DNA from: Paenibacillus radicibacter
GTDB taxonomy: Bacteria; Bacillota; Bacilli; Paenibacillales; NBRC-103111
Assembly: GCF_024721995.1 (NCBI RefSeq)
Contig: NZ_JANQBC010000004.1
Span: 248,001 to 312,000 of the forward strand
Direction: 5' to 3'
DNA length: 64,000 nucleotides
The translations under genes were made by a program, and so were the position numbers. Every line of letters begins with the position of its first letter. The first letter of the stretch is position 1. The notes under the pieces are model-generated. The model worked only from the letters and a program-made list of their open reading frames with translations, did not search any database and had not been told where the DNA came from. This document shows, piece by piece, positions 15,668-23,627 of this stretch.

Positions 15668-17155
15668 CTATCGATTAAACGTAAAATCAGCCGTATGCGC
15701 GATCTCAATCTGCTGATCATCATACACTTTGACTTGAACCGTCCAAGGGCTTACTGAATTGCTCATACTAGGTGGCACAGCCGCTGTTAATGTATTCATA
15801 TCCTTCCACGTTGTCACTAACTTCTCACCGTTTACCATAACAGCACTTCCAATACCGAAACCCTGTCCTTTGACCGTTAGTGTTCGATTCTCGATTGATG
15901 CCTGCTCAACTTTAAAGTTCGTATACCCTAATACATAAGGCTGCGTGAGCGGCAAGATTTCAGCTAACATTTGCTCCTGAAGCTGCTTATAATGCGCCAT
16001 CGCCACCCCATCAATAGGGATACTCGCATTTGCATCATCCGGTGGAACAATTGGCATCCGTTTGGACAAATCGAGCAAGAAGTCTGTATATGGCGTCCCC
16101 TTAATGCCCGCATGCTCCAGCAAAGTCGGCAGTAAGAACGACGCATTCATTTTCCAATCTTGCTTATTCATCGGCAAGAAGTTGTCCCACATCACGAACG
16201 GTGTACTGTACATCTTCCACCATTCTTCGGGATCATTGTCTTTCAAGTAACCTGCCTCACGATAAACCTTATAATCTTTTTCCAAGGACGGTTGATGATC
16301 CCCGAAGAATAGAATGATCGTCGGTTCATCGGACGCTGCATAATGTGCGACTAATTCCTGCAAGGCATGATCTGCACCTGACAGCCCCTGTGCCAATGTC
16401 TCGACTATACCGGCTGAACCGCCTGGCATTTCACTTTTGACCTTAATCGTATTGGACTTGAACTTACCCGGATAGTAATGATAGTGATTCTCCATCGTGT
16501 TCGCAAATATAAAATCAGGCTCGCTCGTTGCAGTCGTCTTATCGATAATCTGCTTCACCACAGCTCGATCAGAAATATAAGGCCCTGTAAAATCACGCGG
16601 GAAAAATTCTTGGCTAATAAACTGCGAGAAGCCCAGACGATTGTAAACCTCGCTGCTATTGAAAATATAATGCGTCGCAGGACTAATCGCCGTCGATGTA
16701 TAACCTTGTTTATTCAAAATCGTCGCAAGCGACTCAATCGGATGTGTTACATTCTTCTCGTAAGCAATGTTCCATTTATTCAAGAAGCGAATCGAGTTGC
16801 CCGTCAGCACCTCAAACTCTACATTCGCGGTTCCGCCTCCATGCATCGGTGAAAGCATCCATCCGCCAGGGAACTTCTCACGTAAGGAACGGAAGAATGG
16901 AATTGGATCTTGGCTAAACTCCACATTTAATAGAGTTGGATCCCAGAACGCTTCGCTTAATAGCACGATAACATTTGGCTTTTTCGCCGATTCTACTTTT
17001 GTCGTGAGTTGATCTTCTGAAATTTCGGCTACAGCTGGCTTTGCATCGTCCATGCGTCTAACATCAGACACAAGCGCCATCAAGAAACAGACAGCAAACA
17101 CCGCTACAAGTCCGACAGCCCGCCAAATCTTTTTACGTATATGAAATTGCAACAT
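15668..17155 (-). CDS. LTA-synthase-like membrane sulfatase
   Basis: A 495-residue alkaline-phosphatase-superfamily enzyme. One N-terminal membrane anchor (about residues 13-33) precedes an extracellular catalytic domain. VIVLLSEAFWDP holds the metal-binding Glu, GGGTANVEFEVLTG the Thr nucleophile of LtaS enzymes, and FFGDHQPSLE the second metal site. LtaS proteins normally have five membrane helices; this one has a single anchor. Residues about 405-495 form a beta-rich segment like an IPT/Ig domain (VKGQGFGIGSAVMVNGEKL). It may transfer or cleave glycerol-phosphate units on teichoic acids or lipids; the exact reaction is unknown. Confidence 0.85.
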   Translation of the reverse strand: MLQFHIRKKIWRAVGLVAVFAVCFLMALVSDVRRMDDAKPAVAEISEDQLTTKVESAKKPNVIVLLSEAFWDPTLLNVEFSQDPIPFFRSLREKFPGGWMLSPMHGGGTANVEFEVLTGNSIRFLNKWNIAYEKNVTHPIESLATILNKQGYTSTAISPATHYIFNSSEVYNRLGFSQFISQEFFPRDFTGPYISDRAVVKQIIDKTTATSEPDFIFANTMENHYHYYPGKFKSNTIKVKSEMPGGSAGIVETLAQGLSGADHALQELVAHYAASDEPTIILFFGDHQPSLEKDYKVYREAGYLKDNDPEEWWKMYSTPFVMWDNFLPMNKQDWKMNASFLLPTLLEHAGIKGTPYTDFLLDLSKRMPIVPPDDANASIPIDGVAMAHYKQLQEQMLAEILPLTQPYVLGYTNFKVEQASIENRTLTVKGQGFGIGSAVMVNGEKLVTTWKDMNTLTAAVPPSMSNSVSPWTVQVKVYDDQQIEIAHTADFTFNR

Positions 17156-17259
17156 AAATTACCCTCTCTTGGTAAACGATTCATCAACTTTCATCTTCCC
17201 TATTCTAGCAGAGGATAGGTGCATTTTGTTGGATTAGCAAAAAAAGGTGTGGCATGCCT

Positions 17260-18465
17260 CTACCCCTGTACACTCAAATCCTTCCCTACTCCGCGTCTTC
17301 CGCTGATGAACCACGCTAGACCTAGCATCACTAAGATCGCCGCTGAAATCCAGTACGTCATACTGATCCCGATAAAATGTTCGGATACATAGCCAAGGAG
17401 CGGTCCCATTGAGGCACCAACGTCTGCCATCATCACGTAAAGTGTCATAATAAACGCCCGTGTAGCCCCTACCGTAATATCTGATGCCAATGCATCCATA
17501 ATCGTAGATAACAAATTTGCGACTATTAATAAGATAAGAATGTTGAGCAACCACAAGCCATAAGGAATCTCCGTGTTCGTTATGGCGATTAACAGTGCAG
17601 CAAGCCCTAACAAACCGATTAATAAGCGCCTACGTCCCCACTTCCGATCAGACAATCGTCCAAACCATGGAGACAAGAAGGAACCAAGCCCCCACCTAAC
17701 TGCTTGCAAAGCACCTGCAACCGTAGCCGATCCGATCACAATCTCGTAGAAGGTAATGTTCACCTGATGACGCATCTCGATCAAGTGGCTTAACGTAGCT
17801 GTCAGCATCCCTTCCAAACACATTGCCACTAAAAATACCGTTAATAAGGTTCCTTGCAGCATCGGTATTTTCATAATTTCACGTTTGGCAATCGGCTCTC
17901 CCTTCGATTCTTGATGTCCTTTCACATGTGGAACAAATATGTACACAGCAGGTAAAGTTATTAGCGCAAGTAGTCCAAAGATCGATGCAACCACCTGAAT
18001 ACCGAACATCTCCACACCGATACTTCCTACGAGCATCCCGACTAAGCTGCCAAGACGATAAAGCCCATTATATGTACCCATAAAGTGTCCACGATTACTA
18101 CTATCTGAATTTTCTAAAATCATAAAATATGCGCCTAGTCTTAAAAAGGACCACGCAATTCCCCACACACAGCGCAGCAACAACCACAAATAAAATCCTT
18201 CCACCCAGCCATACAAGAACGTTGTCACTGCGGCAATACAGACTGCAATCAGTACACCACTTCGAATACTTAACTTCTGATACAACCAACCAATGACAGG
18301 TCCAAGCGGCAGACGAATGAATCGATTCGCAGACAACAAGATTCCGACCTCGATCAAAGAAATGAGTCCAACATCCTTCCAATGAATCGGCAGCACCACA
18401 TACAACATCGAATCCCCAAACAAAGAAATAGCTGTAATTAATGCAAGTACAACGATTGATCTCAT
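17260..18465 (-). CDS. MFS transporter
   Basis: A major facilitator of about 401 residues with twelve hydrophobic segments and a central charged loop (VKGHQESKGEPIAKRE). A motif-A-like WFGRLSDRKWGRRR loop opens the second half, and LSANRFIRLPLGPVIGWLYQ takes the equivalent place in the first. The frame extends to TTG 18486, but AAAGGAAG fits the ATG at 18465. It is monocistronic and divergent from the pentapeptide-repeat gene (gap about 90 bases). Substrate unknown. Confidence 0.82.
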   Translation of the reverse strand: MRSIVVLALITAISLFGDSMLYVVLPIHWKDVGLISLIEVGILLSANRFIRLPLGPVIGWLYQKLSIRSGVLIAVCIAAVTTFLYGWVEGFYLWLLLRCVWGIAWSFLRLGAYFMILENSDSSNRGHFMGTYNGLYRLGSLVGMLVGSIGVEMFGIQVVASIFGLLALITLPAVYIFVPHVKGHQESKGEPIAKREIMKIPMLQGTLLTVFLVAMCLEGMLTATLSHLIEMRHQVNITFYEIVIGSATVAGALQAVRWGLGSFLSPWFGRLSDRKWGRRRLLIGLLGLAALLIAITNTEIPYGLWLLNILILLIVANLLSTIMDALASDITVGATRAFIMTLYVMMADVGASMGPLLGYVSEHFIGISMTYWISAAILVMLGLAWFISGRRGVGKDLSVQG

Positions 18466-18555
18466 GTCATGACTTCCTTTCGCCAAACCAACATTTGACT
18501 CGTCAAATATTCAGTACTAGTATACAAGTATCTGAGTAAAAAGGGAGTATTTATT

Positions 18556-19419
18556 TTGACAGATCATCATTCATCTGAAGAACGAATTATACCCAATCGA
18601 AATTCCTTGCAAGCAGATTGTGAGCAATGCTTTGGTTTATGCTGTACGGCACTACCTTTTGCGGCTTCTGTTGATTTTGCCATAGACAAGCCAGCAGGAA
18701 CGCCCTGTTCGAACTTACAAGACAACTTCCGCTGTGGCGTACATACGAAGTTAAGACAGATCGGATTTCGCGGCTGTACGGTGTATGACTGCTTCGGGGC
18801 CGGACAAAAGCTTTCGCAGATTACATTTAAAGAGAAGAACTGGCGAACCAATCCTGACTCTGCACAGCTCATGTTCGAAGTGTTCCCCACCATGTGGCAG
18901 CTTCATGAGCTGATCTGGTATGTAACAGAAGCATCATCGCTTGCGGCGACTCGATCTATTCATAAGGACTTGAAACAGATACTTGAAGAAACCATTACTC
19001 TGTCTGACCTTCCGCCTGAGCAGCTGAAAGAAGTGAGCATCTCTGTACAGCGTGCACATGTGAATGTTCTCCTGCTTCAAGTTAGTGAACTCGTGCGTAA
19101 GGAAGCGCAAGACAAGCACAAGGCACCTGCTAAACATGGCAAGAAGATCGGGCGCGGTGCCGATCTGATGGGAGCTAATCTGAAAGGTGCTGACCTGCGT
19201 GGTGCAAATTTACGTGGTGCTTACCTAATCGCTGCTGATCTGCGAAATGCCGATCTTCGCATGGCGGATCTTATCGGGGCAGATTTCCGTGATACCGATC
19301 TTCGAGGCGCAGATCTTTCCACGAGCATTTTTTTAACCCAATCTCAAATCAATGCAGCTAAAGGTGACACCCACACTAAACTACCGCCCGCGCTCACCCG
19401 CCCTTCGTATTGGTCGTAA
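18556..19419 (+). CDS. Cys-cluster plus pentapeptide-repeat protein
   Basis: A 287-residue cytoplasmic protein in two parts. Residues 20-85 hold conserved cysteines ([35 protein letters not shown]) in the spacing of YkgJ-type putative metal or Fe-S binding domains. An alpha-helical linker follows. Residues about 198-262 contain thirteen pentapeptide repeats of the A(D/N)LxxA kind, which fold as a right-handed beta-helix. The start is TTG after AAGGGAG. Pentapeptide proteins of the Qnr type mimic DNA and protect gyrase, but most have unknown roles, and nothing here shows gyrase protection. Confidence 0.82.
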   Translation: MTDHHSSEERIIPNRNSLQADCEQCFGLCCTALPFAASVDFAIDKPAGTPCSNLQDNFRCGVHTKLRQIGFRGCTVYDCFGAGQKLSQITFKEKNWRTNPDSAQLMFEVFPTMWQLHELIWYVTEASSLAATRSIHKDLKQILEETITLSDLPPEQLKEVSISVQRAHVNVLLLQVSELVRKEAQDKHKAPAKHGKKIGRGADLMGANLKGADLRGANLRGAYLIAADLRNADLRMADLIGADFRDTDLRGADLSTSIFLTQSQINAAKGDTHTKLPPALTRPSYWS

Positions 19420-19420
19420 T

Positions 19421-19443
19421 GGAGTAATTTCCACCGTTACTCC
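19421..19443. terminator. Possible terminator between convergent genes
   Basis: GGAGTAA and TTACTCC form a 7-pair stem that overlaps the last codons of the permease gene. No clear T-run follows, so it is weak. Confidence 0.35.
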
Positions 19444-20729
19444 TCTTTACTTATCCATAGTTGTTCTAATCCAATTGCCAACATGGTACCGACAAGTAGT
19501 CCATTACTGCAAATGTATCGAAGTGTGGAGGGAAGACTCTGAAATACATTTGCAGGCAAGAACATGATTCCTATGCTCACTAACAACGTTATCCCGACTA
19601 TCGTCAATCGGCGGTGGTCCAGCTTCTCCCGCAAGATAGACTGAAAGGCAATCCCTACAATCTGCACAAAAGTAGCAAGCAGTGCGCTACTTGCAATCGG
19701 ACCTGGAAGTAACGCTAACTTATTCACGACTGACGGTATGAGCGCGATACCCGATAATAATAGACTGGCAATAAGGAAGGGATGAATTCGCTTTTGCCCC
19801 GTAATCTGCATAAAACCCGCCGAAGCTGGTAGTGGAACGACCCCTATCGTCGAGAATAGAGCGGCAATCATATGCGATATCCCGCCTGTCCATATTCCTC
19901 GGCTTAATGCCGATCTTTCATCTTGCGATGAAGCTGGAACAACTTGTCTAACTGCAGCAATCGCCGCAATTGTGTTCGATACTAATAAGAACGTGAATAA
20001 CAGGGACGTAATTACGATCCCAATATCGAATCGAGGCGCGCCCCAAGCAAATAGTTGGGGAAATTGCAGAACGAAAGTTGCAGTTGATGATGTTGGTGCT
20101 ATTTTGCCCAATATCGCAAACAATCCCCAGCCTAAGCTGATGCCAATCAATACAGCATAACTTCTTATCCAGCCGCGTCCTTTAATGGAGAGCGCAATCA
20201 CAAGTCCACAGATAAAGAAGGATATAAGTCCAGCTGCAAAATCCGGTTCAGCCTGTGCTCCCTGTACGCCAAGCATGCCTTTTAATAAAACACCGCTCAG
20301 TTGTAAGGCAAGGATCAACAGAAACAAACCCGCAACTAGCGGTGTAAATAAAAATTGCAGACGATAAACAAGCTTAGTTGCCCCTAGTAGGAAGAGGAAT
20401 AGACCTGCAACGATCAAACCCCCTTCTAAAATTTGCAAGGTATGCATTTGATCTTGCCCTTGCATCATAGCCAAATTACCCAATATCACAAAAATGCTTA
20501 CCCAAGAACCCGCTGGCCCATCTGCAATCGGATATTTATGCCCGAACAAGCCCTGAATAAACGAACTGATTCCAACAACGAAGAATGTCCGCTGCATGAG
20601 GGTTGTAATTTGTTCAAATGACAATTGAAAAATACCGCCAATGACAATAGGAAGAGCCACTGCATTAGCTAACAAGAATATAAACCACTGCACCGTGCTG
20701 AAACTATCGATAATACGCTTGTTCTCCAT
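19437..20729 (-). CDS. NCS2-family (xanthine/uracil type) permease
   Basis: A 430-residue membrane transporter with 12-14 hydrophobic segments. ADGPAGSW in the third segment and PLPASAGFMQITGQKRIHP in the second half correspond to the NCS2 substrate-site region. Family members are proton symporters for purines or uracil. It lies downstream of the cyanase operon on the same strand, but a strong terminator at 20770-20822 separates them, so it probably has its own promoter. No purine riboswitch fits the short upstream gap. The substrate is not resolved. Confidence 0.85.
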   Translation of the reverse strand: MENKRIIDSFSTVQWFIFLLANAVALPIVIGGIFQLSFEQITTLMQRTFFVVGISSFIQGLFGHKYPIADGPAGSWVSIFVILGNLAMMQGQDQMHTLQILEGGLIVAGLFLFLLGATKLVYRLQFLFTPLVAGLFLLILALQLSGVLLKGMLGVQGAQAEPDFAAGLISFFICGLVIALSIKGRGWIRSYAVLIGISLGWGLFAILGKIAPTSSTATFVLQFPQLFAWGAPRFDIGIVITSLLFTFLLVSNTIAAIAAVRQVVPASSQDERSALSRGIWTGGISHMIAALFSTIGVVPLPASAGFMQITGQKRIHPFLIASLLLSGIALIPSVVNKLALLPGPIASSALLATFVQIVGIAFQSILREKLDHRRLTIVGITLLVSIGIMFLPANVFQSLPSTLRYICSNGLLVGTMLAIGLEQLWISKEE

Positions 20730-20769
20730 ATCAACTCCCCTTTCTGATTATGAATATCACGATCTATAC

Positions 20770-20822
20770 GGAAAAAGAAAGCCACCTTTTGATGAACAAT
20801 CATTAAAAGGTTGCCTTCTTAT
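20770..20822 (-). terminator. Terminator of the cyanase operon
   Basis: On the minus strand GGCAACCTTTT and AAAAGGTGGC pair across a loop of about 18 bases, followed by TTTCTTTTT. Confidence 0.85.
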
Positions 20823-20862
20823 TCACTCAATCTACTATGAATTCCAAATTCCCCTTAATCAA

Positions 20863-21306
20863 TTACCATTTACGGTATGGCAAGAACTTGCCATTCATCG
20901 TTAAGATGATGCGATCACCGTTAGGATCTTCTTGCTTTTGTACATCGAACTGGAAATCAATTGCGCTCATGATCCCTTCGCCAAGCTTCTCCAGAACAAG
21001 TTCACGAATCGATGGACCGTATACAAGCAACATTTCATATAGACGATACAGACCTGGATCTGTAGGCGGCATTTCAATCACATCGCCACGATGTGGAATT
21101 TGTGTGAGTGCTTGTACAACTTTTTCGTCAAGTTCAAGCAATTTGCCCATTTTATCTGCTTCATCACGAGTCATTGTCGCTTGTCCTAACAAAGCCGTTA
21201 CAACCCAGCTCTCCGAATGTTCGCTTTCCTTCGCAATTTCAGCCCAAGTTAATCCTTTTGCAAATTTAGCTTCCAGTATCTGTTGTGTCGCTTCTTTTCT
21301 GTTCAT
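20863..21306 (-). CDS. cynS: Cyanate hydratase (cyanase)
   Basis: A 147-residue cyanase that converts cyanate and bicarbonate to CO2 and carbamate, and so to ammonia and a second CO2. An N-terminal helical domain (about 1-75) is followed by the C-terminal catalytic domain. The catalytic triad is present: Arg88 and Glu91 in GLYRLYEM and Ser114 in GIMSAIDF, at the spacing of the E. coli enzyme. The beta-carbonic anhydrase gene lies 39 bases upstream in the same operon and would return the bicarbonate the reaction consumes. Confidence 0.96.
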   Translation of the reverse strand: MNRKEATQQILEAKFAKGLTWAEIAKESEHSESWVVTALLGQATMTRDEADKMGKLLELDEKVVQALTQIPHRGDVIEMPPTDPGLYRLYEMLLVYGPSIRELVLEKLGEGIMSAIDFQFDVQKQEDPNGDRIILTMNGKFLPYRKW

Positions 21307-21345
21307 ATTTCATTGCCCCTTTTGGTTTAGTATAATGAATATCGC

Positions 21346-21930
21346 TTATTGCTTTACGTGACCTGGTACTTGTTCATATCCATTGACAATCAGATCGAGC
21401 TTGCCTGTGTCCGGCGCAATCGCAAGACCATGTATAGCAACTTCTTTAGGAATGAGCGGATGATTACGCACAAGTTCAATGTTCCCTTTAATCGAATCCA
21501 CGACATTCGTAAATCCGAACAACCATTTATGAAGATCGATACCAGCGTATTCAAGAGAAGATAGAATTTCTGGTGTCGCAACTCCGCGATCCATTATTTT
21601 TTGAAGTGTTCCTTCTGGATTGCTTTGACTCATCCCACAATTGTGGTGACCGATGATATAAATTTCTTCCGCATTTAATTCGTAGACAGCCGTTACGATA
21701 CTACGCATGATGCTTCCAAACGCATGCGTAATTGTTCCACCTGCCGTTTTGATGATTTTCGCATCACCGTTATGAATATTTAGCGCTCTAGGCAAAAGCT
21801 CAATCAGCCTTGCGTCCATACACGTTACGACAACCATGCGTTTTTTGGGGAATTTCGTTCCCTCATAGGGGAGGTATTCCTTGTCTTCTACAAACTGATC
21901 ATTAAACTCCAAAATTTCTTGTAATAGCAT
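21346..21930 (-). CDS. Beta-class carbonic anhydrase
   Basis: A 194-residue zinc enzyme interconverting CO2 and bicarbonate. The beta-class zinc ligands are visible: Cys37 with the Asp39/Arg41 dyad in VTCMDARL, and His95/Cys98 in GHHNCG. Its place upstream of cyanase mirrors the cynT-cynS arrangement, where the anhydrase stops loss of CO2 during cyanate breakdown. The operon is divergent from an Lrp-type regulator, a likely controller. The ATG at 21930 is preceded by GGAGG. Confidence 0.93.
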   Translation of the reverse strand: MLLQEILEFNDQFVEDKEYLPYEGTKFPKKRMVVVTCMDARLIELLPRALNIHNGDAKIIKTAGGTITHAFGSIMRSIVTAVYELNAEEIYIIGHHNCGMSQSNPEGTLQKIMDRGVATPEILSSLEYAGIDLHKWLFGFTNVVDSIKGNIELVRNHPLIPKEVAIHGLAIAPDTGKLDLIVNGYEQVPGHVKQ

Positions 21931-22071
21931 TGTTGATGCCTCCTTTGAAGTGTTGTAGTATCCTGTTTCAGTAGCGAAGTACTAGCGAATCAGGTTATAA
22001 ACTAAGTATAGAGATCCCGACCTAAAAGCAGAATAAGTTGGCGAAACGCTTTATGCGCGTTTGCTTTCATC

Positions 22072-22506
22072 ATGAAAGGATTGATATTTATCTTTGATCA
22101 AATCGACTTTGAGATACTCGCTTTACTGAAAGAGAACGCCAGAATTCAATGGAAGGACATTGGCGAAAAGATACATATGACAGGTCAAGCCGTCGGAAAT
22201 CGCATTAGGCGGTTAGAAGATATGGGGATTATTGAGCAATATACAATCGTTACGAATAAAGCGAAGTTAGGCTTGTCTATCACAGCCTTTATTACACTGT
22301 TTGTGGAATCAGCTAATCATCCTTTATTCCAAAAATTCGTGATGGCGGAGGCTGCCATTACCGAGGTACATCGGATTAGTGGTGAAGGATGTTATGTGTT
22401 AACCGGACATTTTGCTTCGAATGAGGAGCTTGAGGCATTCTTGGCTCAACTGTTAAGCCACGGCAATTATCGAGTGAATTTGTCTATCGGAAAAATTAAA
22501 TCTTAA
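22072..22506 (+). CDS. Lrp/AsnC-family regulator
   Basis: A 144-residue Lrp-type regulator. The N-terminal helix-turn-helix begins FDQIDFEILALLKENARIQ, and MTGQAVGNRIRRLEDMGII is the recognition helix. The C-terminal RAM ligand domain covers about residues 75-140. It is divergent from the carbonic anhydrase/cyanase operon, so it probably controls it and perhaps senses an amino acid or nitrogen signal. The start is unclear: the ATG at 22072 has no ribosome site in front, while AAAGGA lies just inside the frame. Confidence 0.85.
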   Translation: MKGLIFIFDQIDFEILALLKENARIQWKDIGEKIHMTGQAVGNRIRRLEDMGIIEQYTIVTNKAKLGLSITAFITLFVESANHPLFQKFVMAEAAITEVHRISGEGCYVLTGHFASNEELEAFLAQLLSHGNYRVNLSIGKIKS

Positions 22507-22512
22507 TTCGAA

Positions 22513-22554
22513 CACAAAAAAAATAGGCCAATCGATTTACGATGCGGCCTATAC
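22513..22554 (-). terminator. Terminator of the XRE repeat gene
   Basis: TATAGGCC and GGCCTAT (minus strand) with a loop of about 16 bases, followed by a run of eight T. Confidence 0.8.
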
Positions 22555-22562
22555 CTTCTTTC

Positions 22563-23360
22563 CTATTCTTCTTTCTCCTTACTTGGAAAAGCAACTTTGC
22601 GCGCAAGCGTATTGATGACATCTTCCTTCAAGAATGGAGCGATTGGCATCAAAGAGCGCATACCACCCACTTCAAATGCTTTGACAGCAAGTTCATTGAT
22701 CACATCTTTACTAACGAAAGGTGCAAGTGCAACGATTGAATGAATGCCTTCGGCATCAAAGTTTTTCACAGCTAGCTCATTAATGACCTCCTCACTCATG
22801 AAAGGTGCTAGTGGACCAAGCATTTTAAGCCCTCCACCTACATACGCCTTCCGAGCGAGCTCATCTAACACATCACTGCTAATGAAAGGTGCTAGTGGAC
22901 CAAGCATCTTAAGCTCTCCACCTTCATACGCTTTCCGAGCGAGCTCATCTAACACATCACTGCTAATGAATGGTGCCATTGGGATCAAGTCCTTCAAGGA
23001 GAAGTTATCCTTAATCTGATTAAATACATCATCAGCCTGTGTTGTGTTAAGTAGTGGTGCAACGGTTGAGATTTCCTCAATCGTCACATCGTTATTTTGC
23101 AGAAATTCTGCGGTATCATATTGAATGACTTTTTTAATAAGTTGAGACTCTTTACCCTCATCTAATATCTCATCAATACTGACTTCGAAAATCTCAGCAA
23201 GCACCGGAAGCTTCGAAATATCCGGCATCGTCTCGCCCCGCTCCCAATTGCTAATCGCTTGATAGCTGATGCCAAGATGATCTGCTAAACCCATTTGCGT
23301 AATATTCTTTTGCTTTCTAAGTCTTGCGATATTTTTACCGATCTTCTCCATACTGAACAT
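22563..23360 (-). CDS. XRE helix-turn-helix protein with six 28-residue repeats
   Basis: A regulator of about 265 residues. Residues 1-65 are a classic XRE domain (IARLRKQKNITQMGLADHLG, then ISYQAISNWERG). After a short linker, residues about 100-262 are six tandem 28-residue units with consensus L/M-APF-x-S-x-DV-hydrophobic-D/N-ELA-x-KA-Y/F-x-x-GG. The two central units are almost identical in protein and DNA (84-base period). The repeats look helical and are not a named family I can place; they may form a solenoid for protein binding or oligomerization. The start MFSMEK follows GAGGAGTG; the frame opens three codons earlier. Confidence 0.75.
   Translation of the reverse strand: MFSMEKIGKNIARLRKQKNITQMGLADHLGISYQAISNWERGETMPDISKLPVLAEIFEVSIDEILDEGKESQLIKKVIQYDTAEFLQNNDVTIEEISTVAPLLNTTQADDVFNQIKDNFSLKDLIPMAPFISSDVLDELARKAYEGGELKMLGPLAPFISSDVLDELARKAYVGGGLKMLGPLAPFMSEEVINELAVKNFDAEGIHSIVALAPFVSKDVINELAVKAFEVGGMRSLMPIAPFLKEDVINTLARKVAFPSKEKEE
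22801..22968. repeat. 84-base tandem repeat within the XRE gene
   Basis: Two adjacent 84-base units beginning AAAGGTGCTAGTGGACCAAG at 22801 and 22885 are almost identical. Flanking units are diverged at the DNA level but clear at the protein level. This points to recent expansion by duplication or slippage. Confidence 0.75.
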
Positions 23361-23379
23361 GTGAATCACTCCTCATATT

Positions 23380-23538
23380 TTATTTAATAATGTTCATGTA
23401 GCGATTTTGTTCCATCTGAACCCATTCGTGAACCACTGGATAATCCTTGCTTCTTTGCTCTGCAACATCTATATAGGTGTGTTTGAATATCCCTTTGAAC
23501 CGCGCTAATTTTTCAACAAGCTTCTCCATGCTGAACAT
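23380..23538 (-). CDS. Small ORF sharing the XRE gene's N-terminus
   Basis: A 52-residue ORF 19 bases upstream of the XRE repeat gene on the same strand. Its first residues MFSMEKLVEKLARFKG parallel MFSMEKIGKNIARLRK of that gene, and both carry similar GGAGTGA ribosome sites with a CACATG context. The rest of the peptide has no helix-turn-helix. It is either a short leader-type protein or the remnant of a duplicated gene start whose remainder was lost. The frame extends further to 23589 without a better start. Confidence 0.45.
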   Translation of the reverse strand: MFSMEKLVEKLARFKGIFKHTYIDVAEQRSKDYPVVHEWVQMEQNRYMNIIK

Positions 23539-23627
23539 GTGAGCGTCACTCCCTTTATTTGATGCTCTGAGTGTATCGCGTTCGCTCACAGAATTGTATC
23601 AACTGGTTCTTGAGTCGCTTTTCCCCT

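Noticed and set aside
20730-20769. Purine riboswitch ahead of the NCS2 permease
   Set aside because: The gap to the upstream terminator is only about 40 bases and lacks the conserved three-way-junction sequences.
22563-23000. Possible CRISPR array because of regular 84-base repeats
   Set aside because: Repeats are contiguous, in frame and encode a protein repeat; there are no spacers and no cas genes.
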